Assembly: GCF_001305515.1 (NCBI RefSeq)
Contig: NZ_LJYW01000001.1
Coordinates: 1,827,202-1,891,201, forward strand
Direction: 5' to 3'
Length of the DNA: 64,000 bases
Origin: Prosthecodimorpha hirschii
GTDB lineage: Bacteria; Pseudomonadota; Alphaproteobacteria; Rhizobiales; Ancalomicrobiaceae
This document shows positions 52,747 to 61,735 of the stretch, piece by piece. The notes beneath the pieces were generated by a model. That model searched no databases and was not told where the DNA came from. It worked only from the letters and a program-made list of their open reading frames with translations. Position numbers and translations under genes: made by a program. Positions within the stretch are counted from its first letter, which is position 1; each line of letters begins with the position of its first letter.

Positions 52747-55695
52747 GTGCCGCGTCAAAATCGCCGGACCGCATTGCTCGCGTCGACGGCCCTGAGCATG
52801 GTCGCCCTCGCCTTTTCCGCTTCCGCCGTCCTGGCCGTGTCACCGTCGCTGGAGATCAGCGCGACGCCGGGCGAGACCTATGTGGTGTCCGGGAACGAGA
52901 CCTGGGGGGCGGTGACCGTCGGCGCCCAGGCCGGCGAATCCGGGACCCTCAAGGTCGGCGCGGGGACCACCCTGGCCACTGACGGCGGCGCGGTGATCGG
53001 CGACGCCAGCGGGTCCGTCGGAACCGTCGTGGTCCGCGGCAGCGGCGCGAACTGGACCGACGTCGGCGCGGCGGTCGAAGTCGGACGGGAGGGGACCGGC
53101 GCGCTGTCGGTACTCAACGGCGGCACCGTCACGGTGACGAGCCTGGAGATTGCCTCTACGGGGGGAACGGGCAGCGTCGTCGTCTCCGGCAGCGGCAGCA
53201 AGCTGACCTCGATCCAGCACATGTCCATCGGCGTGTCGAATGGGACGCCGGGCTCGCTGGTCGTCGAAAAGGGCGCCAGCCTGGAGACGGTCGGCGGCTA
53301 CGGCAGCGATGCCGGCGGCGGCCTCTATATCGGCGGCGGCGGCACCGTCACCATCCGCGATGCCGGCACCAGCGTCGTGATCGGATCGCGCCACAGCGGC
53401 ACGCCCTCGGATTGGACGACGGCGGACGGCTGGTTCTATATCGGCGACGGCACCGCGACCCTGTCCAATGGCGCCTCGCTGGAATCGGACGGCGGTTACG
53501 TCTCCGGCACCCTCGCCGGCGGCTATGCCAAGATGACCGTCACCGGCGCCGGCACCACCTGGAATTCCGGCATCTCGCTCTATGTCGCCGGCAACGGCAA
53601 CGGCAATGACGACGGCAACGGCGAATTGACCATTGCGGACGGCGCGCATGTGTCCGCCTCCGTCGTCGGGGTCGGCGTCGATGAGCGCTCGACCGGGACA
53701 ATCCTGGTGACGGGCGCCGGCTCCCGGCTGAGCGCCGTCGCCAGCGGCACCTTCACGGGCAACTTCTATGTCGGCTCGGATGGCGACGGCACGCTGATCG
53801 TGCGCAACGGCGCCACGGTGACAACCGACAACCAGATCCGCATCGCCTACGGCGAAACCGCGACCGGGCTCCTGGTCATCGGCGCCAAGGAAAGCGAGGC
53901 CGCGGCCGGTGCCGGCAATATCGTTGCCGCTGGCGGCATCGCGTTCGGCGACGGCTCGGCCACCCTGGTCTTCAATCACACCAGCGACAACCTGATCTTC
54001 AACAACGTCCTGTCGGGTGCCAACGGCGCGATCCGCCAGATCGCCGGCGTCACCGACCTGACGGCGAACTCGCCCGACTTCGCGGGCTTCATGACGGTCG
54101 TCGGCGGCACTCTGAAGGTGAACGGCACCCTGTCCGCCGCCTCCGCCAACGTCTTCGGCGGCACCTTCGGTGGCAGCGGGACGATCGGAGCCCTGACCGT
54201 CCAATCCGGCGGCACCGTCGCCCCGGGCAATTCGATCGGTACGCTGCACGTCGCGGAGACCTTCACCCAATTGGCGGGCTCCACCTACCTCGCCGAGCTC
54301 TCCTCCGCGGGCCCTTCGGACCTGATCTCCGTCGGCGGCACGGCGACGCTCGGCGGGTCGGTCCGCGTCACGGGGGACAGCAGCTACCGGTTCGGCCAGA
54401 GCTTCACCATCCTGTCGGCGGACGACCTGAGCGGCACCTATGCCAGCGACACGGTCCGGCTCTCGGCCTTCGCCACCGGCACGCTCAGCTATGTCGACGA
54501 CAGCGACGTGGTCCTGACCGTCTCCAAGTCGCGCAGCTTCGCGTCGGCGGGCAAGTCGGCCAACCAGCGCGCCGTCGCCACGGTCCTCGACGGCTTGCCG
54601 GTCGATTCCGAACTCGTCATTGCGGCCGCCCATCAGCAGACCGGCAAGGACGCCCGCGCCGCCTACGATTCGCTCTCGGGCGAGTTCAACGCCACGCTGG
54701 TCGGCCAGACCATCGAGGCCTCGCAGATCGTCCGCGACAGCATGACGGATCGCCTGCGTGCCGCCTTCGGTCTCGCCGGGGCCTCGCAAGGTCCGGTCGC
54801 GACACAGCTCTCCTATGGACCGGCGCCGAACGACCCGGCCGGCAAGGCGATCGCGGCGCCGACCACGCCCGGGCCTGCCGTCTGGACCCGGGCCTATGGC
54901 AACTGGCTGGATAGCCGGGGCAACGGCAATGCCGCGGGCGCCCGGCAGACGATCGGCGGGGTCCTGTTCGGCGCGGATGCCGCGCTGAACGATCCGTCGA
55001 CCCGTATCGGCATGATGTTCGGCTATGGCCGCGGCTCGGTGTCGAGCACGGGCCGCAGTTCCAGTGCCACCACCGACGACTACCATGTCGGCGTCTATGG
55101 CGGCCAACAATGGGGAGCGCTCGGCCTGCGGCTGGGCGGTGCCCTGTCGCTGCGCGACGCGGATACCGAGCGGCATCTGAATTTCTCCGGCTTCTCGGAA
55201 GACACCAAGGGCCGGCAGCGCCTCATGACCTCTCAGGTCAATGCCGATCTCGGCTACAATATCCGCATGGGCTCGCTCGCCCTGGAACCCTTCGCGGCCG
55301 CCGCCTATGTCCGCGTCAACGGCCTGTCCGACCGGGAATCGGGATCTTCCGCCAAGCTGAACGTGCTCGACAACGATGCCGGGGTCGGCTTCTCCACCCT
55401 CGGCCTCCGGTTCGGGCAGGACTTCACTGCCGCCGGCCAGCCCTTGGCGGTGCGGGGTTCGGTGGCCTGGCGCCATGCCTTCGGCGACGTGACGCCCGGC
55501 GTGCGCCAGAGCTTCGGCAGCGGCTCGGCCTTCACGGTCACCGGCACGCCGATCGCCCGCAACACGCTGGTGGCCGAAGGCGGCGTGGACTTCCGGCTGG
55601 CCGGCGGTGCCACCCTCGGACTGACCACGACCGGCACTTTCGGCAGCGACACCCGGTCGCTGTCCGGCCGGGCCGATCTGCGCTGGTCCTTCTGA
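52747..55695 (+). CDS. Autotransporter with beta-helix passenger
   Basis: A 982-residue type V secretion protein from a GTG with GGGAGAAG upstream. The signal peptide covers about residues 1-36 (core STALSMVALAFSASAVLA). A long passenger is rich in Gly/Thr/Val with repeated G-x-L-x-V-x-x-GA units, which should form a right-handed beta-helix. From about residue 711 (VWTRAYGNWLD) the beta-barrel follows and ends in WSF. Subtle repeats such as GTVVVRGSGANWT and GSVVVSGSGSKLT are frequent. The role may be adhesion or a surface enzyme; no catalytic triad was seen. Confidence 0.93.
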   Translation: MPRQNRRTALLASTALSMVALAFSASAVLAVSPSLEISATPGETYVVSGNETWGAVTVGAQAGESGTLKVGAGTTLATDGGAVIGDASGSVGTVVVRGSGANWTDVGAAVEVGREGTGALSVLNGGTVTVTSLEIASTGGTGSVVVSGSGSKLTSIQHMSIGVSNGTPGSLVVEKGASLETVGGYGSDAGGGLYIGGGGTVTIRDAGTSVVIGSRHSGTPSDWTTADGWFYIGDGTATLSNGASLESDGGYVSGTLAGGYAKMTVTGAGTTWNSGISLYVAGNGNGNDDGNGELTIADGAHVSASVVGVGVDERSTGTILVTGAGSRLSAVASGTFTGNFYVGSDGDGTLIVRNGATVTTDNQIRIAYGETATGLLVIGAKESEAAAGAGNIVAAGGIAFGDGSATLVFNHTSDNLIFNNVLSGANGAIRQIAGVTDLTANSPDFAGFMTVVGGTLKVNGTLSAASANVFGGTFGGSGTIGALTVQSGGTVAPGNSIGTLHVAETFTQLAGSTYLAELSSAGPSDLISVGGTATLGGSVRVTGDSSYRFGQSFTILSADDLSGTYASDTVRLSAFATGTLSYVDDSDVVLTVSKSRSFASAGKSANQRAVATVLDGLPVDSELVIAAAHQQTGKDARAAYDSLSGEFNATLVGQTIEASQIVRDSMTDRLRAAFGLAGASQGPVATQLSYGPAPNDPAGKAIAAPTTPGPAVWTRAYGNWLDSRGNGNAAGARQTIGGVLFGADAALNDPSTRIGMMFGYGRGSVSSTGRSSSATTDDYHVGVYGGQQWGALGLRLGGALSLRDADTERHLNFSGFSEDTKGRQRLMTSQVNADLGYNIRMGSLALEPFAAAAYVRVNGLSDRESGSSAKLNVLDNDAGVGFSTLGLRFGQDFTAAGQPLAVRGSVAWRHAFGDVTPGVRQSFGSGSAFTVTGTPIARNTLVAEGGVDFRLAGGATLGLTTTGTFGSDTRSLSGRADLRWSF

Positions 55696-55738
55696 CCCCG
55701 GGCCGGTCCCGCCCGGGATCGCCAGCGCCCTTCAATGC

Positions 55739-55770
55739 GCCCCGCTGCCGCCGCAGCGGGGCGTTCTTGT
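55739..55770 (+). terminator. Terminator of the autotransporter gene
   Basis: A 10-bp stem GCCCCGCTGC/GCAGCGGGGC with a 4-nt loop is followed by GTTCTTGT. It lies 43 bp after the stop codon. Confidence 0.75.
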
Positions 55771-55881
55771 GTCCGGGATCGCCTATGGACCGCAAGCGGG
55801 CAGTCCCGCGCCTGCCTTCCGCCGGGCACTGCGTGGCGCTTGCGAAGCGTGGCGCCTGCAAAACGTAGCAGTGCGAACGGC

Positions 55882-57261
55882 CTATGCCGCGTCGGCCGAT
55901 GCCAGCCCCTGGGACGCCAGCGCGGCCGCCTGGCGGCGGCCCATGGCGGCGCGGTCGAAGCCCTCGATCTGCTCGTTGAACAGCCGGTAGAAATTCAGTT
56001 CCGCATCGAGATGCAGGAACACGCCGCCGAGGCCGATGGCGGCGCGGTCCATGAACACGAATTCGCGCGGCACCGTCACCGGCCCGCGCGCCTTGAGCGC
56101 CTGCGCCACCCGCATGGCCTCGCGCCGGCCATACTCGGCCGGCGAGACGCCGTCGGCGATGCGGCGCACCCGGTCGGTCAGGAGCGGCCCGTAGATGAAC
56201 CGCGCCCAGATGTTCAGGATGTCGATCAGTTCGGTGTCGAGGCCGCGGAAGCCCCAGCTCTCGTAGGCCGAGACGATCCGGTCGCGATCCTCGGCCATCA
56301 GCCCGCGATAGAGATCGATCACGCCCTCCACGAAGCGCGGCGGGAAGATGCGGATGCAGCCGTAGTCGAGCAGGTTGATGCCGGTCGGCGTCCCGTCGGC
56401 GTCGTCGAAGACCGTGTAGTTGCCGAGATGCGGATCGCCGTGGATCACGCCGAAATGGCTGAACGGATACCACCAGGCCTTGAACATGGCGGTCGCCAGG
56501 CGGTTGCGGGTGTCCTGGCCGGCGTCGCGATGGCTCAGGATCGGCCGGCCTTCGAGCCAATTCATGGTCAGGAGACGGCGGGTCGACAGGGCGGGAACCG
56601 GGACCGGCACGCGGATGTCCGGGTCGCCGGCGAAGATGCCAGCATAGAGGCCCATATGGCGGGCCTCGCGGGCATAGTCGAGTTCCTCGCGGATGCGCGC
56701 CGCGATCTCCTGGCGGATCTCGGTCGTGTCGATCGCCGGCCGCATCCGGGCATGCAGCGCGAAGATGACGCCGAGCTGCTTCAGGTCGGCCTCGACGGCC
56801 GATTCCATGTCGGGATACTGCAGCTTGACGGCAAGCCGCGCCCCGTCATGGCCGGTCGCGCGGTGCACCTGGCCGAGCGAGGCGGCATGGGCCGGCTGAT
56901 GCTCGAATTCGGCGAACCGGCGTTCCCAGCCGAGCCCGAGTTCGGCGGTCATGCGCCGCTTGACGAAGGCCCAGCCCATGGCCGGCGCATCGGCCTGCAG
57001 GCGCATCAGTTCCGCCGCCCATTCGGGCGGGATCGCATCCGGAATGGTCGCCAGCAATTGGGCGACCTTCATCAGCGGCCCCTTCAACTGGCCGAGCGCG
57101 GCGGCAAGCAGTTCGCCCTCGCGCCGCAGGTCCGGATCGCCGCCGAACAGCCGCGCCCCGGCAATCCGCGCCGCCGCCGACCCGATCCCCGTGCCGACCC
57201 GCGCATAGCGCGACACGCGGCCCGTGAGGCGGTTCTTTTCATCGTCCTGAGATGAGGTCAT
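55882..57261 (-). CDS. AarF/ABC1/UbiB family atypical kinase
   Basis: A 459-residue ABC1-family protein. The N-terminal KGPLMKVAQLLATIPDAIPPEW holds the KxGQ-like motif of the family (here KVAQ), followed by the invariant AASLGQVHRA and AVKLQYPDM. The catalytic loop HGDPHLGNY and the metal-binding LLDYGCIRIF are intact. Related proteins act in ubiquinone synthesis or lipid metabolism. The glycine of KxGQ is replaced by Ala, which is unusual. I use the ATG at 57261. The neighbouring toxin gene at 57359 ends 97 bp upstream on the same strand. Confidence 0.88.
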   Translation of the reverse strand: MTSSQDDEKNRLTGRVSRYARVGTGIGSAAARIAGARLFGGDPDLRREGELLAAALGQLKGPLMKVAQLLATIPDAIPPEWAAELMRLQADAPAMGWAFVKRRMTAELGLGWERRFAEFEHQPAHAASLGQVHRATGHDGARLAVKLQYPDMESAVEADLKQLGVIFALHARMRPAIDTTEIRQEIAARIREELDYAREARHMGLYAGIFAGDPDIRVPVPVPALSTRRLLTMNWLEGRPILSHRDAGQDTRNRLATAMFKAWWYPFSHFGVIHGDPHLGNYTVFDDADGTPTGINLLDYGCIRIFPPRFVEGVIDLYRGLMAEDRDRIVSAYESWGFRGLDTELIDILNIWARFIYGPLLTDRVRRIADGVSPAEYGRREAMRVAQALKARGPVTVPREFVFMDRAAIGLGGVFLHLDAELNFYRLFNEQIEGFDRAAMGRRQAAALASQGLASADAA

Positions 57262-57358
57262 CTGTTCCTGCTGAGTCCTCAGGCAGTGCACGTCCGCTTG
57301 ATCGTCGCTGCCCCGTTGGTCGGCGGCGACGATCGCCCCGACCGGCATCATGGCCCGT

Positions 57359-57799
57359 CTACGGATTTCCCGCGCCATCGGACCGATTTCCGATCCAGCG
57401 GGCGAGACCGTCCTCCGAAACCGATCCGGCGGCGAGGTCCAACATGATCCGCGTCGCCTCGGTCTGCGGTGGCCGGAATATCGTGCCGTTCTTGCGCAGA
57501 AACAGCATCATGGTGACGAAGGCGGCCCGCTTGTTGCCATCGACGAAGGGATGGTTGCGTGCGATTCCGAAAGCATAGGCGGCCGCCAGAACGGCCAGCT
57601 CGCCACCTTCGTACTCCCACTTGTTGCGCGGACGCCCCAGAGCGGATTCGAGGGCACCCTCGTCCCGGATCCCCGCGGCACCGCCAAAGCGGTCGATCTG
57701 CTTCTCATGGAGGGCGAGAACCTCGGCCTTCTCTACCCAGCGCGGACCGAAACCGGCCTGTGGCCGTTCGCCGAAGCCGACCGCGACCGGCCCGGTCAT
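57359..57799 (-). CDS. doc: Doc-type Fic-domain toxin
   Basis: A 146-residue protein with the Doc form of the Fic motif, HPFVDGNKR, at residues 83-91, plus the family opening WVEKAEVLALHEKQIDRFGG. Doc enzymes phosphorylate EF-Tu and stop translation. The C-terminus is a helical LDLAAGSVSEDGLARWI. It overlaps the AbrB-type antitoxin gene by 4 bp, which lies upstream in the usual antitoxin-first order. The first 19 residues are longer than in typical Doc. Confidence 0.9.
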   Translation of the reverse strand: MTGPVAVGFGERPQAGFGPRWVEKAEVLALHEKQIDRFGGAAGIRDEGALESALGRPRNKWEYEGGELAVLAAAYAFGIARNHPFVDGNKRAAFVTMMLFLRKNGTIFRPPQTEATRIMLDLAAGSVSEDGLARWIGNRSDGAGNP

Positions 57800-58020
57800 T
57801 TGGCGAGCTCTTTCAGAGTATCCTTGTATTCGTCCATGATTTCGTCGACGAGCCGCATGCTCGCCTCGAACTCCGGATCGTAGGGCGTCAGGCGCAGCCC
57901 ACCGTCGCCGTCCGCGACGGCGAAGACAACATCGCCGAGCTTCAGTCCCAGTTGAGCCAGAGCATCGCGCGGCAGGATCAGGCCCGTCGAATTGCCGATC
58001 TTCCTGATCTCCAACTTCAT
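57796..58020 (-). CDS. AbrB/MazE-type antitoxin
   Basis: A 74-residue DNA-binding antitoxin. MKLEIRKIGNSTGLILPRD is the swapped-hairpin AbrB/MazE fold, and VDEIMDEYKDTLKELA is the toxin-binding helix at the C-terminus. It should bind and neutralise the Doc toxin and repress the operon through the palindrome at 58042-58060. Doc toxins are often paired with a Phd-type antitoxin; the AbrB type used here is a known alternative. I use the ATG at 58020. Confidence 0.9.
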   Translation of the reverse strand: MKLEIRKIGNSTGLILPRDALAQLGLKLGDVVFAVADGDGGLRLTPYDPEFEASMRLVDEIMDEYKDTLKELAK

Positions 58021-58041
58021 GGCTCGATACCCCGCTTCGGC

Positions 58042-58060
58042 GTTGTACGAAACGTATAAC
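58042..58060 (-). promoter_or_regulatory. Operator of the antitoxin-toxin operon
   Basis: GTTGTACG-AAA-CGTATAAC is an inverted repeat with one mismatch, 21 bp upstream of the antitoxin start. It overlaps a TTATAC -10-like sequence on the minus strand, so binding would block transcription. Confidence 0.6.
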
Positions 58061-58122
58061 ACGCCTGAGGGTTCGACACCATGGTCGACGTGAAGGTGCA
58101 CGATCCTTCGGGGCCGCCCGCC

Positions 58123-59013
58123 CTACCGCGCCTGCCCGGCGATCCGCGCCAGTTCGCCGGCGACCAGATCCCGGTGCTCGTGCAGGTTCTTGTAGCGGAG
58201 TTGATCGGGGTCGAGGCTAAGGATCTGGTCGCGCAGCGAGGCGGCCAGCCGCGGACCGTCCGGGTTGCTCTCGAAGGCCGCGAAGGGATCGACCAGAATG
58301 CGGATGGTGAAGAGCACGTCGCCCGAGACCGGCAGCCGGCGCAGCGTCTGCCGTTCCACTCGGACGAAGGCGTCGCGGTCGCGCCCGAACCAGTCGCGCG
58401 GGCGCTCCTTGGTTTCCGGATGGTGCAGGACCGCGTCCGGATAGATCGACCAGTTCAGCCGCTCGACGATGACGCCGTCCTTGAGCCCGTCGAAGATGCG
58501 CTTCATGCGCACGGCGAGCCGCTCCTGGTAGCCCGGCACGTTGTGATGCAGCGCATCGAGCGAGACGCCGAAGCGCTCGGACAGCGACCAGGACGACGGG
58601 AAGCAGAGCGCAGCTGCGACCAGCCGGTAGCCGTCCGGACCGGCGGGCCGCATGATGACCAGATCGTCCTGCACGAGGCGCGCCGCGGTCATCAGCGGGG
58701 GCTCGCCGCCGGCCTCGATGCGCCGGCCGTCGTCGGCGATCACGATCCCGTCGCCCTCGCGCCGGAAGCGCTCCGGGTAGCGGCCGACGAGGAAGGCCGA
58801 CACGCGCTCCAGCACCTCGGCCTGCGCCGCCTCGGTCCCGGCCTCGGCGCGGAAGACAAGATCGGCCTTGTCGCGCAGGAGCGCGTTCTTCTCGTCAAGC
58901 TCGGCGATCAGATGCTCGTCCGGCTCGAACCACCGGCCTTCGTCGATCGGGGCCAGGCCGATGGAGAAGGGCTGCTTGGAGCCGTCATAGGGCGTGCGGG
59001 CGAATTGCAGCAT
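58123..59013 (-). CDS. DUF3445 / heme-dependent oxidative N-demethylase-like protein
   Basis: A 296-residue protein of the DUF3445 family. Typical segments are FSIGLAPIDEGRWFEPDEHL near residue 16, CFPSSWSLSERFG in the centre, and VPGYQERLAVRMKRIFDGLK after it, with ERQTLRRLPVSGDVLFTIR later. Studied relatives are heme enzymes with a PAS-like fold that oxidatively demethylate secondary amines. The associated flavin and ferredoxin-like subunit genes are not next to it, so the substrate and electron source are unknown. Confidence 0.85.
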   Translation of the reverse strand: MLQFARTPYDGSKQPFSIGLAPIDEGRWFEPDEHLIAELDEKNALLRDKADLVFRAEAGTEAAQAEVLERVSAFLVGRYPERFRREGDGIVIADDGRRIEAGGEPPLMTAARLVQDDLVIMRPAGPDGYRLVAAALCFPSSWSLSERFGVSLDALHHNVPGYQERLAVRMKRIFDGLKDGVIVERLNWSIYPDAVLHHPETKERPRDWFGRDRDAFVRVERQTLRRLPVSGDVLFTIRILVDPFAAFESNPDGPRLAASLRDQILSLDPDQLRYKNLHEHRDLVAGELARIAGQAR

Positions 59014-59122
59014 CGGTCGATCGGATCCAGCCGGGGTGCCTGCCGCAGGGTCCGGCAGGCCGACGCGCCGACCTTAGCGAGCCGTGCTGCACTGCACCAG
59101 GGGGCGATTCAGGTCCCAGCCC

Positions 59123-59596
59123 CTACTTTCCGGCAAGGCTGATCACCGGATCCTTGCGTTCCGCGCAGACCGGCCCCTTCAGTCCGGCAATCGGCTCGAG
59201 CCCTGCGAACAGGACGATCGCGACATAGCCGAGCGGATCGACCACCGAGAGGGCGCCGTCCTGGGCTCCGAGCGCGCCGATCTCGCGCGGCACGCCGGGC
59301 CGGGCGTCGCGGATCTGAATGTCGGCCGTCTCGCCGCGCCGCGCCGATTCGGTGCGCACGAAATCGACCGGCCGCGTGCCGGGACCGAACAGGCAGAGCC
59401 AACTCCAGTTGCCGTTGTTGAGCGAGGTGAAATCGATCCGGTCGGCCTTGACCTGCAAGGCCCCACGCAAGAAGGCCAAATGCGGCGGCGGCGGCACCTC
59501 GTTGCGTTCGTGCCACCAATAGAGTGCGGAGATCGCCACATTGGCGAGCACGAACCCGGCCAATACGCCGCCGACAAGCATCAGGACCTGGCGCAT
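59123..59596 (-). CDS. Hypothetical membrane-anchored protein
   Basis: A 157-residue protein with one N-terminal membrane helix (about residues 4-27, LMLVGGVLAGFVLANVAISALYW without a cleavage site). A periplasmic domain follows with two cysteines far apart (WLCLFG and PVCAE), which could form a disulfide. No family was recognised. It lies 53 bp upstream of the M3 peptidase stop on the same strand. Confidence 0.65.
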   Translation of the reverse strand: MRQVLMLVGGVLAGFVLANVAISALYWWHERNEVPPPPHLAFLRGALQVKADRIDFTSLNNGNWSWLCLFGPGTRPVDFVRTESARRGETADIQIRDARPGVPREIGALGAQDGALSVVDPLGYVAIVLFAGLEPIAGLKGPVCAERKDPVISLAGK

Positions 59597-59649
59597 ATGA
59601 TCTCAGCCTCCCCCACCCGATTGCGGAGCCGACTGGCGCCGCATTGCGG

Positions 59650-61497
59650 TCAAGCCTCCATGGCTTCCAGTTCGCCGATCATCCGTTCGACCACGCCGAG
59701 GCCGAGGGACCAGAAGCCCGGATCGGAGGCATCGAGGCCGAAGGGGGCGAGCAGTTCCTTGTGATGCTTGGTGCCGCCGGCTTCCAGGAGGGCGAAATAC
59801 TTGTCTTGGAAGCCCTCGGCGGCGTTCTCGTAGACCGCATAGAGCGAGTTCACGAGGCAGTCGCCGAACGCGTAGGCATAGACGTAGAAGGGCGAGTGGA
59901 TGAAGTGCGGAATGTAGGTCCAGAAGGTCTCGTAGCCGGGGCCGAGGCGGATCGACGGGCCGAGGCTTTCCGCCTGCACCTCCATCCAGATCTCGCACAG
60001 CCGGTCGGCGGTCAATTCGCCCTCGCGCCGCTCGGTATGGACCTTGCGTTCGAAGGTGTAGAAGGCGATCTGGCGCACGACCGTGTTGAGCATGTCCTCG
60101 ACCTTGGAGGCCAGCATGGCATGCTTCTGGGCCGGGCTCTCGGCCTTGGCGAGCAGCGCCTTGAAGGTCAGCATCTCGCCGAACACCGAGGCCGTCTCGG
60201 CCAGCGTCAGCGGCGTCGGCGCCATCAGCGCGCCATTCGGGCCGGCCAGCACCTGATGCACGCCGTGGCCGAGCTCGTGGGCGAGCGTCATCACGTCGCG
60301 CGTCTTGCCCTGGTAGTTGAGCAGCACATAGGGATGCGCCGAGGGCACGGTCGGATGCGCGAAGGCGCCCGGCGCCTTGCCGGGACGCACCGGCGCGTCG
60401 ATCCAGCCGCGCTCGAAAAACCGCCCGGCGATCTCCGACATGCGCGGCGAGAAGCGCGAATAGGCGCCGAGCACGGTCTCGCGCGCCTCGCTCCACGGGA
60501 TCGAGCGGGTGTCGGACTTCGGCAGCGGGGCGTTGCGGTCCCAGTGGTCGAGCTGGTCCTTGCCGAGCCACTTGGCCTTCAGCGCATAATAGCGGTGCGA
60601 CAGCTGCGGGAAGGCGCTGCGCACGGCCGCCACCAGGGCATCGACCACCTCGCGCTCGACCCGGTTGGCGAGATGGCGCGAATCCGCGACATCGCTGAAG
60701 CCGCGCCAGCGGTCGGAGATTTCCTTGTCCTTGGCGAGCACGTTGGTGACCAGCGCGAAGGTGCGCAGGTTCGCCTTGAAGGTCTCCGCAAGCGCGTCGG
60801 AGGCCGCCTTGCGGCGGGATTCGTCCGGGTCCTGGAAGAGGTTCAGGGTCGGCTCGATCGCCAGTTCCTCGTCCTCGCCGGCGACGCGGAAGCGCAGGCT
60901 GGCGATGGTCTCGTCGAAGAGCCGGTTCCAGGCGCCGCGGCCGGTGGTCGACTTCTCGTGGAACAGCTGCTCGATCTGATCGGCGAGCTGGTGCGGCTTC
61001 TCCTTGCGGATGTCCTCGAGCCACGGCCGGTAGTGACGCAGGCCGGCATCTCCGTCGATCAGCGCATCCACGGTGGCATCGTCGAGACGGTTCAGCTCCA
61101 GTTCGAAGAAGATCAGGTGCGTCGAAGCCTGGGTGATCTTGTCCTGCAGGTCGGAATAGAACTTTGCCCGCTTCGGGTCGGTGGTATCGCCCGAATAGAC
61201 AAGGCCCGCATAGGAGACGAGGCGGCCGAGCAGTTCCTGCAGCGCCTCATATTCGCGCAGCAGCTCGGCCAGCCGGTGGCCCGCCCCGGCCTCGGCGAGG
61301 CCGCCCAACTTGCCCTTGGCGTTCTCCTCGAAGGTCCTGCACCAGCCGAGCGCCTTGTCGAGATCGCCCTTCACCTCCGGCCCGTCCATCGACGGGTAGA
61401 GATCGGCAAGGTTCCATTCCGGCAACGCCCCGAGATCGGCGGCGGGCTTGCGTCCCCCCTCGATGGCAGGCGCAGCGCGGCAAGACCCGTTCTTCAT
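59650..61497 (-). CDS. pepF: M3 family oligoendopeptidase (PepF-type)
   Basis: A 615-residue zinc metallopeptidase of the M3B/PepF group. The zinc-binding HELGHGVHQ lies near residue 403, with the third ligand in the following ETASVFGEM. The C-terminal TYIPHFIHSPFYVYAYAFGD is the family's substrate-binding signature. It is cytoplasmic and degrades short peptides. The start is the ATG at 61497; the frame is open further but without relation to the family. The gene is divergent from the sigma-54 response regulator. Confidence 0.95.
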   Translation of the reverse strand: MKNGSCRAAPAIEGGRKPAADLGALPEWNLADLYPSMDGPEVKGDLDKALGWCRTFEENAKGKLGGLAEAGAGHRLAELLREYEALQELLGRLVSYAGLVYSGDTTDPKRAKFYSDLQDKITQASTHLIFFELELNRLDDATVDALIDGDAGLRHYRPWLEDIRKEKPHQLADQIEQLFHEKSTTGRGAWNRLFDETIASLRFRVAGEDEELAIEPTLNLFQDPDESRRKAASDALAETFKANLRTFALVTNVLAKDKEISDRWRGFSDVADSRHLANRVEREVVDALVAAVRSAFPQLSHRYYALKAKWLGKDQLDHWDRNAPLPKSDTRSIPWSEARETVLGAYSRFSPRMSEIAGRFFERGWIDAPVRPGKAPGAFAHPTVPSAHPYVLLNYQGKTRDVMTLAHELGHGVHQVLAGPNGALMAPTPLTLAETASVFGEMLTFKALLAKAESPAQKHAMLASKVEDMLNTVVRQIAFYTFERKVHTERREGELTADRLCEIWMEVQAESLGPSIRLGPGYETFWTYIPHFIHSPFYVYAYAFGDCLVNSLYAVYENAAEGFQDKYFALLEAGGTKHHKELLAPFGLDASDPGFWSLGLGVVERMIGELEAMEA

Positions 61498-61735
61498 GGC
61501 AACCCCGACCGAAATGACCGGCCGATCCCGTCGGCCTCGCCGGACTATATGGCCTTTCGCCGCCTCCCGATCAACGCCGACGGGCCGCTTCCCTGGCCAA
61601 GCGTTTGGAGGCCGGCGGAGACCACCCAGGCTCCGGCCGTTTGCAGTCCGTTGCAAAACGACCCGCCAAGGCAAACGAACCGTTAACTCTTCGCCCCCAG
61701 GATCGGTCCCGTTTCGAAACAGATTCCAGGGTCCC

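Noticed and set aside
52840..55476. An 878-codon open frame antisense to the autotransporter
   Set aside because: It is rich in Arg, Gly and Asp with no motif or ribosome-binding site. The sense strand has a signal peptide, passenger and barrel.
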